Part shown: one piece after another, positions 13,453-25,100 of the stretch
Position numbering within the stretch: position 1 is the first letter of the stretch
Layout: the number at the start of each line of letters is the position of its first letter
NCBI GenBank assembly: GCA_000277445.1
Contig: AJWJ01000084.1
Coordinates: 1 to 60,795, forward strand
Origin: Polysphondylium violaceum
Lineage: Eukaryota > Evosea > Eumycetozoa > Dictyosteliales > Dictyosteliaceae
Length of the DNA: 60,795 nt
Direction of reading: 5' to 3'
Position numbers and translations under genes: made by a program
Notes under the pieces: generated by a model
What the model saw: only the letters and a program-made list of their open reading frames with translations
Databases searched by the model: none
Told to the model about the DNA's origin: nothing

Positions 13453-14421
13453 AATCTATGTAAATGTTAAACATACATATAAACATATATTTTATTACTA
13501 TATATTATTATTGAATAGAATATATATGTTTTTGTGTGATGTACGAGTGTGAGGGTTTAATAATATTAACTTATATACAATATATATGTGTATAAATGTG
13601 TTTAGGTGGGGGGGAATGTGTGTGGGGGTTGAAAATATAAATTTAGTAGTGGTTTGGTATTGTGCGTTGAGTGTGTAATATAGTATTTAATTTAGATAAA
13701 TTAATATATCTAAATGTATCTATCTATATAGTTTTGTAGTAGTAAATATACACTATAATAGTTGACAACACAAAAGCCTCTGTAATATTGGTTTGTACAC
13801 AGCAAACTTGTTAAATAAAAAAAAGGGGGTGGAATAGATGTGTTTTTTTGCAAAGAAATCGACACAAAAAATGAAAATAAAAAATAAAATTTGAAAAAAA
13901 TGAAAATCTGAAAACCAAATCATGAATTTAATTCTTTTATACTATTTTTTAATTTTTTTTTATTTTCCAACAAAACACGAAGACAATCTTGAATTTACAA
14001 TTTGTCAAATAGCCTCATTATATTTTCATTTCAACCAAATATGAATGAGTTGGACATAAATATTGCGTTGATTTTTTTCTTTCTATTGTTAATCTTCTCC
14101 CTAGACATATATTCATCTCTAATATCTTTGCAAATGATTCAGTTCAGTTTTTATTTTTACAATGAAACCAATCAATAAACATGATGAAGTTTAAACCAAA
14201 GGCTTTGATACATCAGTTTTGATGCAGAACGTTTGGCTATTCCATCATCTTGATTGAGGTTGAAAAGTGTGTTTTGAGTGATGGTATATTTGGCGCTTTT
14301 TTTTTGAATTTTTTTTTTTTCAAAATCTTGAAAACAAAACTTTCATTCATTTCAGTTTCACAGAGTTTTATACAATAGTCTTTGGTAGTGTATAATAAAT
14401 AAGAAATAATAAAACAAAAGG
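13453..14421. other. Intergenic region between divergent genes
   Basis: This 969-bp stretch separates two divergently transcribed genes and presumably holds both promoters. I see no gene. A short G-rich patch (13603-13631, with runs of seven and five G) stands out in the AT-rich DNA. T/A runs dominate elsewhere, and a short open frame at 14237-14473 on the minus strand overlaps the next gene's start and is not convincing. Confidence 0.4.
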
Positions 14422-16887
14422 ATGGTGAGTAGCGATGAAGATTATGAATTAGATTTACCACCTCCAATGCCACCTACGATGGTACATCAGTCATTGGTCG
14501 AACAAACTGGTTTCTTTACTCGTGAGAAAAATGTAGCCGATCAATTACTTCAAATCATTCATTGGCATTTCTATCACGATTATTTTAGTTTTGATGCACA
14601 ACATATCGATGAAAATATATTTCAAGATCCAAACTTTGGCAGTAAATTGGCCTTGTTTGTTAGTTTGGTTAATATAAAGCGTTTAAATATAGAGAATTGT
14701 ATAGATTATCAAATTGTAAATATCTATCTATATATATCATTAATAATGTGTTATTATTAAAGACTAATTTAAATATATGTAGGAAGTATTGTTTAGAACA
14801 TTTACAGATATATTACCAAGTGTCGATCTTAAAAACAATAAAGAGATTAGTAGAATTATTAGATTGTTTTACAAGTTTTTCAAACGAGTAGAGAATCAAC
14901 AGATATTTACAGATATTCGTGAAAATCAAGATAAATCACATCAAACCATTTCAGCCTACTTGATTAAACAATTGGATAGATTTGAAAATAGTAATAGTAA
15001 TAACAGTGATGATCTACGTGAAGATATTTTAAAAACTTTATCCATTAACATGTCTCGTTTGATCAATAGTTTTAAAGAGAATATGCCTATTCCAATTATT
15101 GATAGAGTAGAGTATCATTAGATGTATAAGAGATATATATATTTACTAACTTTTACATTACACACCTACATTATTAGTTGACAACGGGTAGAGTTCAAAA
15201 TAAACACTTTGGTCGACCAAAGTTTTATGCTTTTGATCAACCTCAACAGGAAAAAGAGATATTTAAATTGGATGATCCAAATAATTTAAGAGAAAGTTTG
15301 TATCATAGTAGTAGTAGGAAGGTGTTTATAAATTTATATTAATACAATCAATGATGATTATATAGTTAGATTAGCTACAACTACACCAACAACGACGACA
15401 ACAACATCAAAAGCAAGAGAGAATTGGTATAGAGATGATGTAGATGATGAGGAGCAAGAAGCAAGACTTAAACAAGTTAGAGATATGCACGAAGATACTC
15501 AGAAATTAAGATCTACAACTTCTAGGATATCAAATAGTTTAAAGAAAACAAAGAAAAGAAATGTTGATGGTTTAAAGGGAGAAAAGGCTCAAATTAGAGG
15601 TGTTCCCTGGACCTACTCAGAGATGCAATTGCTGGCTAGAGCGGTAATTCATTGTGATAATCGTTGGAAAGAGATCAAAGAGTCTTATTTTAAAGATTCT
15701 TTAAGAACCTATGGTCAAATTAGAGACCGTTGTAGAACTTGTGGTGGTCAAGAGGCTGTCATTAAAAAGTATTTGACACCTGATGAAATTGAAAGAGCTA
15801 GAGAAGAAATAGATGAACAAGTAGATGAGGATGAAGAAGAAGATGAGATTCAAGATGAAAATGAAAATGAAGAAGAAGAAGAAGAAATAGAAGAAGAGGA
15901 AGAGGAGGAAGAAGAGGAAGAAGAAGAGCAAAGTGAAGAGGAAAAGGTTGTTGACAAAAAGAAGGTACACCATACTAGTAGTAAAAAAGGTTCAAAAACT
16001 AAACCATTACCAGATAGTGAAGAAGAGGAAGAAGAGGGAGAAGAGGAAGAAGAGGAACACGACGACGATGATACTGAGCCTGAATATCAACCCCAAAAGA
16101 AATCCAAAACTTCTACAGGAGCATCTAGAGTTGTCAACAAACAAACTGTTGATCAAAAGAGCAAATCTCCATCTCGACCAATTGCTACAGCTTCCAAACT
16201 CAATGCCAAAGCTCAACCTATAACTTTTAAACCCAAAACCAGATTAAGTCTTGCCAATCAACCAGATTCAAAGAAAAGAAAAACAGCAACTCCAAGAAAA
16301 TCTAAAAAAGTAGAGTCTAGTGATTCCGATGAATCTGATGACCAAGAAGAAGAGAGTGATGATGAAAAAGAAGACAGTGATGACGAAAAAGAAATATCTC
16401 AAGAATCTGAATTAGAAGAAGAAGAAGAAGAGGAAGAGAAGAAGAGGAAAAAGAAGAACCTAAACCAAAGCCTACAAGAAAGCCTACACCATCATCTACT
16501 CGTAGCAGTACCTTAAAACCATCACCTATCAAAAAAACAATTTCAAAGTCCTCTGCCATAACAACATCTACTTTAAAAAAAAACAAAGAACCTAGTTTAG
16601 ATGCCAAGGCTCATGTCACAGAAAAAACAAAGACAACAACAACATTGGTAGTCCGAGATACCACTGTTAGTAATAGCCGTAGTAATCCAGAGATGATTGT
16701 AGACGATTTAGATAACAACTCTGATAAAAAACAAGATCAAGATCAACCTATGATTGATAAAATACAGGAATCAGATAATGAATTAAAACAAGTAAATATC
16801 GAGATAACAGACGAACCACACCAACAACAAGCTGTCGATATAGACCCTGTTGTTTTGCCAACAACTGATACTGATACCAAGGTATAG
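14422..16887 (+). CDS. Myb-like protein resembling telomere-repeat-binding factors, with acidic tail
   Basis: Likely exons: 14422-14715, 14783-15106, 15178-about 15313 and 15366-16887. The third donor is ambiguous (15308-15324). The third intron model avoids a stop at 15119 by using donor 15107; a TACTAAC-like branch site (about 15143) precedes acceptor 15177. The N-terminal 200 residues are predicted helical (ADQLLQIIHWHFYHDYF, EISRIIRLFYKFFKRVENQ), comparable to a TRFH-type dimerisation domain by inference. A single Myb/SANT-type repeat follows: PWTYSEMQLLARAV..RWKEI..YF and YGQIRDRCRTCGG; TRF proteins have IKDRWRT at the latter position. The remainder is Glu/Asp-rich with basic stretches. 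Near 16438 the frame changes within a GAA/GAG repeat without splice signals, so the listed span crosses a frame break. About 758 aa overall. Confidence 0.6.
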
Positions 16888-17064
16888 TATTAGTCAAGGA
16901 TTTATTTTCAACAACAAGTACATGTAAAAAATAACAACAATAGATCTCTCTCTTTTAAACAACAACAACAACAACAACAATAATAATAAAAAGTAATTAT
17001 TACTAAAACTTATACATAAACATATATAATAAATATATTATATATATACAATACTATTATTACT

Positions 17065-18314
17065 TTATTGTATCTTTTTCTTTTTATCTTGTTTATGTTT
17101 GTTTATAAAGGGTACTACAAATGATAATACCAAATTAAATAAAATAAATAACACTAACCAACCTCCGGTGACACCAAACGATATATTGATAAATCTTGTT
17201 TCTATAAAAGGACACCATTGGAAACTATATTCAAATTCCTCTTTTGTTGATGGTGATGAAGATTTCGATAATTTCTTTAATTCAAATAAAGCAGAATAAC
17301 CAGCATAACCACCCATCATTGAACGAATGGTGTATTCTGTGGTAATGTTGTTTTGATGTTTAAATATACAACCTTCGTGATCATGACCATTGAATATGAA
17401 TAGTGGTTTCAAATGCTCGAGTATATAGTCACTGGATTCCTTGGAGATCATTGTCTGCTCGATGATATTTCCATTACGGTCTTTTCGTGTATGGTCACGT
17501 TCTCTACAGAGAAAGGGTTGTTGCTGATAGAGTGGTAGGGATCTATCGATGGTGTCAATGTCTTTGTAGAGGGGTATATGGGTGAGAATGATGAGTGGCG
17601 ATTGTGTAGACTCTGCCTCTTCCTTTAATGCTCTCAAATGATCCCACGTCTGATTATACAACCGTTCATCTTGCGAACGATCCAAATTGATTGAATTTAC
17701 AACACCAAACAAATGGCCTGATACATAGAATTTATCGTTTACTTTACCAAATGCTTGCTCAAATCTATTGATTCTGTGGAGCGATGCTTCATTGGCATAG
17801 CCTATATCATGATTGCCAGTGACGTTGATGATCTTTAGTTCGCTCTTTGACTGTTTATATAAAAGAGGTGAAAATATATTCCTATATCTATTGGTTCTAA
17901 CTAGAAATTCATCATCATTGATATACTGTGACGAAAACAAGTCGCCCAATACAAACACCAACGACGGTTGTAAATAGTATGCTATATTATCGACTATATG
18001 TTTAAAAAATCTATCATTAAAAGCTATATTATATTCCCCCTTTAATCCCTCTCTTTTTATTCTCCAATCTCCTTCCATTTGTGGATCTCCCAATAATATC
18101 ATTTGTGCTATATCTATATGTATAATTTGTTAATATATATATATATATAGTAGTGGTAATCGTAGTAAGTAATCATATATATATTTTGAATAATACCATT
18201 TTCTTTATTTATATTATATTTCCAATTACAAAAAAACATATAATTATAAATATATAAATAAAATATTAATAATCCTATTCCAAAAGAAATAAAGATCTTA
18301 TTTAAAGTATTCAT
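17065..18314 (-). CDS. Calcineurin-like metallophosphoesterase, Cdc1/Ted1/PGAP5 (MPPE1) family
   Basis: Two exons, 18314-18197 and 18107-17065 (386 aa). An N-terminal hydrophobic anchor (IFISFGIGLLIFYLYIY) and a C-terminal span (GGWLVLFILFNLVLSFVVPF) bracket the catalytic domain, the topology of this ER/Golgi family. All metal-binding motifs are visible: GDPQMEGDW, FVLGDLFSS, VTGNHDIGY, LTHIPLY and FNGHDHEGC. Mammalian PGAP5 and yeast Cdc1/Ted1 remove ethanolamine phosphate from GPI anchors to allow ER export; the yeast enzymes are Mn2+-dependent. The C-terminal KKKK is a possible ER-retention tail. It converges with the Myb-like gene (177 bp between stops) and is followed upstream by the acyltransferase on the same strand. 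Confidence 0.85.
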
Positions 18315-18654
18315 TATTCAATATGAAGAAATAATAAATTAAAAAATGCATTTTTAAACTTTTTTTTCTTTTTTTTAAATTTTTTTTTTAAAATTGATAT
18401 TTATTTATTTGCAAAAAATGCATTGTATTCTGATGGGGATGCGAAATATTATCGTTGGGTGGAAAAACTTATTTTTTGGGTAAACTTGTTTTTTTCATCC
18501 AAAAATTACATCTTTATGAATTTATTTTATGCTTTCAAATTTTTTGAACAAGATCACAACAAAAGATTTTCTATTTTGTTTAAGAGGATCTTGGTAATAA
18601 TCAAATTATGAGTTTTGGAGCAAAAGTAAATAATCATCATCAAATAAGAATAAA
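18315..18654. other. Intergenic region between two minus-strand genes
   Basis: This 340-bp stretch is the 3' flank of the acyltransferase and promoter of the phosphoesterase. T and A runs surround 18355-18410. No gene or structured element is seen. Confidence 0.4.
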
Positions 18655-19775
18655 TTATTTATTTTTTTTATCATAAACCACTTTATAACCCTTCCAATAG
18701 GCTACAAAAGAAAGTTTATCGTGAGAATTAATTTTAGTTCTTCTAGTGTTTATCATGGAAGAGAGAGCTTTAAATACATTGTCAAACCATTCTTGAAGTT
18801 CACTAACAACCGATGAAGATTTTGAGCTGATAATGATGGATTTGGCTTGGAGATCTGGGAGTGGTGGAATACAAGAACGACTGAGATATTTGATCTGGAT
18901 ACCGTTGGATACTTGAGAACAGAGTTTAAACAAATGTAACCAAACACTACCCACTGAGCTGTAACAGGGTGAATACATGCCATAGTGGTAAGTGATACCC
19001 AATACATGAATGAAATCCAAAGACTTTATACCACTATCTGATTCAAACACTGGTGAAATATCTAAAAGTCCTTGACCATTGCTAGTGGTGCCTTCGGGAA
19101 GAATGACGAGAGGTCCACTCCAACTATTGGTAATCTTTTCCATGAGGATTTTAGTGTCGACGCTATCTTGGTTGAGATGTAGTGGTGAAAATATAGCATT
19201 CTTTAGTGCTTGTGCAATGTTTAATGGAATGAGTCTAGCTGAAAATGTGGTAGGGTCACGATCGTTGGGTGGTACTGCAAAGGTGGGTGAGAAACGATAT
19301 GCCAAATAAATAATATCAACATAGGAGCTATGGTTACAAATAATGACGTCATTCATTTTAAATGTACCAATAGATCCAGCGGCTTTCTTTGATCTACTCA
19401 ATGTCTCTGTAGATTCTTCGATTTTAAAATATCCCATTGCAAATAATATCCATCTTGCAAATATAATTGTAAAAAATCTATTTAATACTCTACTAATGAC
19501 TCCAACTGGTATCATTCGAGTAAGAGTATCAAATAATACTAAAAGTAAAGTCAATAATACAACAAATGGTAATCTTAATATACCAAACAATGGGCCTATT
19601 ACATATTTGAATATATAATCAAATACATTTACATTTTTACTCTATAGATTTGTATATTTTTTACAGAGATTAATACAGATGTATATCGACAGAGATAGCT
19701 GTGTAAATTTACTTTGGTTGGTAATAATGGATGAATACCAGTTGGTCCATCTCTCCAATTTGAAAACTTTTCCAT
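18655..19775 (-). CDS. Lysophospholipid acyltransferase (PlsC/LPLAT family, LPEAT/Loa1-like)
   Basis: Two exons, 19775-19713 and 19641-18655 (349 aa). The short first exon encodes MEKFSNWRDGPTGIHPLLPTK; the intron follows immediately. A long hydrophobic region (LPFVVLLTLLLVLFDTL) starts around residue 44. Catalytic motif I (NHSSYVD, an HX4D box) lies near residue 123, and motif III-like LPEGTTSNGQGLL near residue 200; the PEGTTSNG form is typical of Loa1/Vps66 and plant LPEAT enzymes. These enzymes add an acyl-CoA chain to lysophospholipids at the ER or lipid droplets. The acceptor lipid cannot be told from sequence. Confidence 0.8.
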
Positions 19776-20259
19776 TTATTTAATAGTAGTCTTATGATGA
19801 AACTTTGATGTGTGCGAATTAAAAGTGAGAAATAAATTTGCGAAAAATTTTAAAAAAATAGGTAAAAAAAAAAAAAAAACAGAAATAGATGTTGATCATT
19901 GATAGGTAAATTCAAGTGAAGAACGACCAAATGACAGATTCTAATTTTTACTTTTTTTCAATTTCCCATTGTATACTGGGCAAAAAACTCCGTTTCGAGG
20001 GTGGAAAAGGAAAAAAAATAAAAAAAATAGATCTTTTCATATCTACCTATAATTGGAAAAAGGGTGTCTGAATAAGAATTTTTCTTTTTCTATCACTACT
20101 AAAAATCAAATCTAAAGGGAATTTTTTCAATTGAAGGTCACCTGTATCGATTTTACAACTGTATAAATAGTCGAGCACGTCGACATGAAAAACAAACCAA
20201 ATCAAATATTTTACTTCAACAATTTTATTTTGTTTAAAATTTTAAATATAGAAAAAAAA
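19776..20259. other. Intergenic region of a divergent gene pair
   Basis: This 484-bp stretch holds the promoters of the acyltransferase (minus) and the TMEM53-like gene (plus). An A run lies at 19864-19880, further A-rich DNA is at 20005-20030, and a TATA box is at 20162. No gene is seen. Confidence 0.5.
20162..20169 (+). promoter_or_regulatory. TATA box (TATAAATA) of the TMEM53-like gene
   Basis: A clean TATAAATA sits 98 bp before the ATG at 20260. With the usual 25-30 bp spacing, transcription would begin near 20190, downstream of an in-frame ATG at 20185. This argues that the protein starts at 20260. Confidence 0.5.
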
Positions 20260-21243
20260 ATGAATCAAACTATTGTCGTACCATCTTTACAAGTTTCACC
20301 ACCTACAACACCAACTAAAATAACACCAACCATTCCAAAGAAATCAAAACCTATTTCTATGAAAGGATTTTATTCTGTAACAAAAGGTTAGTTTCCAATA
20401 TTATTTTTAAATTCAATCTAAATAATATTAATATCAATTATTATATTAAATAAGAAATTGACCATTCAAAAGATTTGGTAGTTTTATCTGGATGGATGGC
20501 TTGTTCTCCTTCAATTTTTAAAAAATATATTGATTTATGGTTAAATAGAGGATTTAATGCCTATGCTTTTCCAGGTTTAATGGATCCATCAATGGTAATT
20601 GTCACTCAACGTGCAAAGAAAAATTTAAAAAGAGTAGCAAAATATTTACAAGCACATACAGAGTGTCAGAATCTATATTTCCATGGATTTTCAAATGGTG
20701 GAGGCTATACTACTGCCTGTATGTTTCAGGAGATTGATGATTACTATCCTTTTATGAGACCAATGGTTAAAGGAGTATTTTTTGATAGTTTGCCATCAAT
20801 AACTAAAAGAGGTGTGGGTAATGCTTTTAAACAAGCTCTTTTAAATCATGGCACAGCTTTAGTCAAACCTTTTGTAGCTTTTAAACCTCTTTTAAATGGT
20901 AGATGGTTTACATTATTGGATAGAACTGTTCCTAAATTACTTACTGTATGCATATATATTTTATTTTAATTAATCTTAATATTTATATTAATTTATATTA
21001 TAGATGAAATGTAATTATGTAGTTGTATTTTCAAAAGATGATGATATTATCGATTATAAAGAAGTGGAGGAATTTACCTCAAGATTAAAAGAATGTGCTG
21101 GTGAAAAAAATGTTTTAGTAAAATTCTATGAAAATGGAGGTCATGTATCACATCTTAGACTTTATAAACAAGAGTACGAGGATATGTTGGACAAATTACT
21201 CCTTGCCGCTTCTAAAAACTTGTCAATTTGTGATAATAACTAA
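20260..21243 (+). CDS. TMEM53/DUF829-family alpha/beta hydrolase-like protein
   Basis: Three exons, 20260-20386, 20455-20945 and 21004-21243 (285 aa). The start at 20260 follows an A9 run and is preferred over the in-frame ATG at 20185 because of the TATA position. After a Pro/Thr-rich leader the protein shows LVVLSGWMACSPSIFKKY, the nucleophile-elbow-like HGFSNGGGY, a CNYVVVFSKDDDIIDYKEVE segment holding the likely acid, and NGGHVSHLRLYKQEYEDML with a conserved His. These are the standard DUF829 features. TMEM53 is a nuclear-envelope protein in animals; the substrate of the fold is unknown. Confidence 0.8.
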
Positions 21244-21789
21244 TGAATACTTGAAATAAATATACTTTTAAAAATTTTAAAATATTTTAAATTAAATTTT
21301 ACCCCTATTTGCTAAAATATGAAAATCAAATTAAGAATGAATATGGCATCAACAGATAAGATCCATTTGCTATCTATAAGGTGTCGCGTCAACAGATTAG
21401 ATTCATTTGTTATCTATCATTTAAATAAGGAGTAGCGGAAACACTATCTTTAGCTATCGCATCATAGATATAACCCCTCTACCACTTTCATAAAATACTT
21501 ATGTTTTAGTGCCACTGGTTTATTTATCCAACAATTTCGAAGTCTTTTTTTGTGATCTATCTTTGGTAAATGCATCTTACATTGTACTCAATAGATATGA
21601 TGTCATTATATTTTTTTTTTTTGCCTCTTGATAAAATCAAAAAGTCTAACTTATGGACGAAAAAGGAGGCCTATCCCTAGTAGGTTCATCATCGACAACT
21701 TCTTTACAATAAAAGAAGTGTTATAGATATGCCACGCAATTTAAAAAAAGTTAAACAAAAGTTTTTTAAAAAAAAAAAACAAAAACTTT
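21244..21789. other. Intergenic region with an imperfect tandem repeat
   Basis: This 546-bp stretch holds no gene. It contains the 40-bp-period repeat listed separately and GC-richer patches around 21420-21480 and 21660-21700, without coding potential that I can support. Confidence 0.4.
21346..21417 (+). repeat. Two-copy tandem repeat, 40-bp period
   Basis: Copies at about 21346-21377 and 21386-21417 share GCrTCAACAGATwAGATyCATTTG followed by yTATCTAT, with a few substitutions. It lies between a gene end and tRNA-Leu. Function unknown. Confidence 0.6.
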
Positions 21790-21872
21790 TGACATCTGCG
21801 AGATTCGAACTCGCGAGGTATAAACCACACTACCTGAAAGTGCTTCCTTGGGCCAGGCTCGGACAAGATGTC
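21790..21872 (-). tRNA. tRNA-Leu (anticodon CAG)
   Basis: The minus strand folds into a complete class II tRNA. The acceptor arms are GACATCT and AGATGTC, followed by discriminator A. The D arm is TCC/GGA around GAGCCTGGCCCAA. The anticodon stem is GCACT/AGTGT with loop TTCAGGT, anticodon CAG. A long variable arm GGTTTATACC follows, then T arm GCGAG/CTCGC with loop TTCGAAT (B box). There is no intron. A T-rich tract directly downstream on the minus strand serves as Pol III terminator. Confidence 0.93.
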
Positions 21873-22047
21873 TTGGTAAAAAAACCCAACATGGTTTAAC
21901 ATACTTATACTAGTAAAAAAAAAAAAACAAAAAAACAAAAAAAACATATCAAATTCCATTTAATCACTTGTGGGGATATAGCTTGGTGACATGGATCAAA
22001 ATTAGTGTTGTATGAAGACCTTACGAGTAAAAAAAAAGAGAAAACAG

Positions 22048-22083
22048 ATCGAAGAGTACGAGGAGGGCCTCAGACCCTTCGAT
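22048..22083. other. Strong nested inverted repeat (possible structured RNA)
   Basis: ATCGAAG at 22048-22054 pairs with CTTCGAT at 22077-22083, and inside it GAGG at 22060-22063 pairs with CCTC at 22068-22071. It lies in the 264-bp gap between tRNA-Leu and the next gene's stop, in a GC-rich patch. No known RNA family is recognised. Confidence 0.4.
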
Positions 22084-22136
22084 GTCATTAAAATTACTCT
22101 TGCCCAATAATATTAATTGGTAAAAATGTACATTTA

Positions 22137-25100
22137 TTAATATTGATTATAAAACGAAGAGAAAAAAGAATAAGAGTGTTCATTTGGATCAATGACTGCA
22201 GGATTACCGCCTTCTCCTGTAAATGAAGGTAAATCCCATGCCAAACTACTTGAACCACTTGTAGAGTTAATATTTTCTTGATTAAATGAAAATGGTGTGG
22301 AGAAAAAATTATAAGTTTGAGATGATGTAATTGGTAGAGTTGGTATATTTTCTTGCATAACCATATCTTGCTCTTGGTCTTGTTGTTCTTTTTCTTGTGG
22401 TTGCTCTTGTGATTCTATTTTCTTTTCTTTCTTTTTATCCTTTTTATCCTTTTTATCATTTTCTTTTCTTTCTTTCTTTTCCTTTTTATCCTTTTCTTTC
22501 TTTTCTTTTCTTTCTTTTCTTTCTTTTCTTTCCTTCTTTTTAGTTCTTTTAGATTCTTTTTCATTTTCACTTACAATAAATTCATTATCATTACTATTAC
22601 TATGTTGTTGATAAACATCTTGAAAAGGTATATTTGATTGAGATGAAAAAGGATCCATTGAGAAACCTCCACCAAATGTAGTATTTTGTGAAGAGAAAAA
22701 ATTGTAACCTGAAGAAGCTTGTGGTTGAGATAGAGTACTATCAACAATACTTTCATCCATTTCATTATTATTATTATTACTAAAATTAATATCTGGTAAA
22801 GATTGGTTCTCTATTACTTTTTGTTTCTTTGATGATCTTCCAACAACTGGTAACATGGAAGAGGTGGTGGTATTTATATTTGGTTGAGAAGCAGTAATTT
22901 GTTGATCAGTCGATACCCTCTTTCTAGTTGAAGCAACTCTAGGTAATTGATTAGAGGATTTATGATAAAGGATATCATTTGATAATGGATTTACATCAAA
23001 TGATCCATCAATCCATTTCTTTTTTCCATTTCTCTAGATCAAATTCCTCTCGAAGAATCTTTTTTATTTTTTCTAATGCGTTTTTTGATTGTTTTGTCAT
23101 CTTCATTCTCTTTTTCTTCTTGTTCTTCTTGCTCTTCTTGTTCTTCTTGTTGTTCTTGATTTATTTCTTGATCTTGAACTATTTCTTTTTCAATACCAAG
23201 TTTATCACTTGAAATTTTTGTATTAAAAATATTTTGAAATTTAACTAGAGAATTTGAATCAAAAAGAGGAGAAAAGAATTGATTGGTATGATAAATGGTA
23301 CAATGATCCAAAAGAAAACTATTAAAACCACTTTTTTCTACTATATTATTATTCTTAATAATATTTGAACGAGGATATATGGTGGTCTTGAAAATTGATT
23401 GAATATTTTGTTGTTTGTTTTGTGGTGTCTCTAAAACTGGGTCCAAAGCTGAATCTAAAACCATGGTGATTTTCTTTTTTTCAAAATGACCATCAAGAGC
23501 CTCTACAATCTCGTCAAATGTCATTGGACCTCCACTATCTAATAAATTTGAAATGGCCAATTCCAATGTTGCTCTAGAAAATTCTATAGGTTGCCAAAGT
23601 TGTTCAGTTGTATTATCAATTATATTTAAAATTGGATTATCACTTGGAATTATATTTATAGTTTGAAATTTTCTTTTTTCTCCAATATTATTATTAAAAT
23701 ATTTTAAATTTCTTGAATCTATAAATTTCAACAATTCTTTACATTGATCCATAGTTTTTGAAAAATGTTCAACTGGAATTAATCTATCACGTTCTAATAA
23801 ATCTAATTTTTCAACTTGAAAAAGTTCAATTCCCAATGATGTTAATTTTGAATTTGATAACCGTTCAATTTGTTCTGTATATTCTTCTAATCCCATTGTT
23901 TGAATAATAAATGGTTCTTTTTCTTCTCCTTCTTTTTCTTCTCCTTCTTTTTCTTCTCCCTCTTTTATTTCTTCTTCTTTAATTTCTATTTCTTTAATTT
24001 CTTTTTTATCATCCTTTTCCTCTATTTCTTTTTCTTTTACTTTTTCTTCTTCTTCTTTTTTTAAATCAAAAGATCTATATTTTAAAGGATGTCTTCTTAA
24101 TTCTCTGGTTCTTTTTCTTTGAGCCCAAGCTTTATAAGATTCTTTAATTTTCAATTCTTTTTCCAAACAAGCCATTTTATCAAGATGTTCCTTTTTATGT
24201 TGCTCTTGTACAAAGGGTACACTGATATCTTGGAGTGCATAAATGGTAGACGTGACATCACCATACATATTCATTTGCAAGAATGCTACACCAACATGGG
24301 TATCGTTAAAAGATACTGGAATCATACAATTTCCAATCAAAGGGTCACATAATAATGGATTCAATGAAAAATTATATATGGCATCTTTGGACAATCGCCC
24401 AAAGGCAGGAATTGGATAAAAGGGAATTTGACTTGCAACTGGTTGAAAGATAATAGTACTACTCTCTGTTGAACCACTCAATAAATTCTTGAATGGTGAA
24501 GAAAAGAATTTTTCATTGATTGAATTTTGACCATCCAGCAATGGAGTATAAGGTAGAGATAAAACACTAGGACCTGTTGAATAAGTGTATTGAAATATAA
24601 TTACTTGGCCAGAAATATTATTTTGAACTGTAACAAATACAAGATCATCAAAACCTGATAACAAATGATTAATGATACGAATCTGGACACAAGGATCCAA
24701 TTGAGGATTCAAATATCTCCATTGAATCAATGGTTTATCCAAATATCTAAGATCAAATAAAAATAAAAATAAATTGGTAGATATAAATATATGAAATGGA
24801 GCATCATCAACTACTTTAATTCCATTAATTTTCCCTTGTAAACTATTTGAATCTAAAATGGTTCTAGATTTAATATCTTGATCGAATATATCATAAATCA
24901 TTACTTGATTACTTGTAGCAATTATAAATTGAGTTTCTGAAAGATTTACTTGAAATCCAATTATATTATTTAAATCATCATCAATATTATTCATGTCTAT
25001 TGATAATAATTTAATTGGATTCTTGTACCTCTTGTTTGTTGAAAGTAATGATTCATTTTTAAAAAGAAATGGATCATAAATAAATTGATAAATTGATCCA

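Noticed and set aside
20185-20259. Upstream in-frame ATG as start of the TMEM53-like protein
   Set aside because: The TATA box at 20162 would place the transcript start downstream of this ATG, and the extension has no conserved character.
21965-22035. Plus-strand segment GGGGATATAGCTTGGTGA as a tRNA
   Set aside because: It has a D-arm-like start only; there is no B box, T arm or matching acceptor stem.
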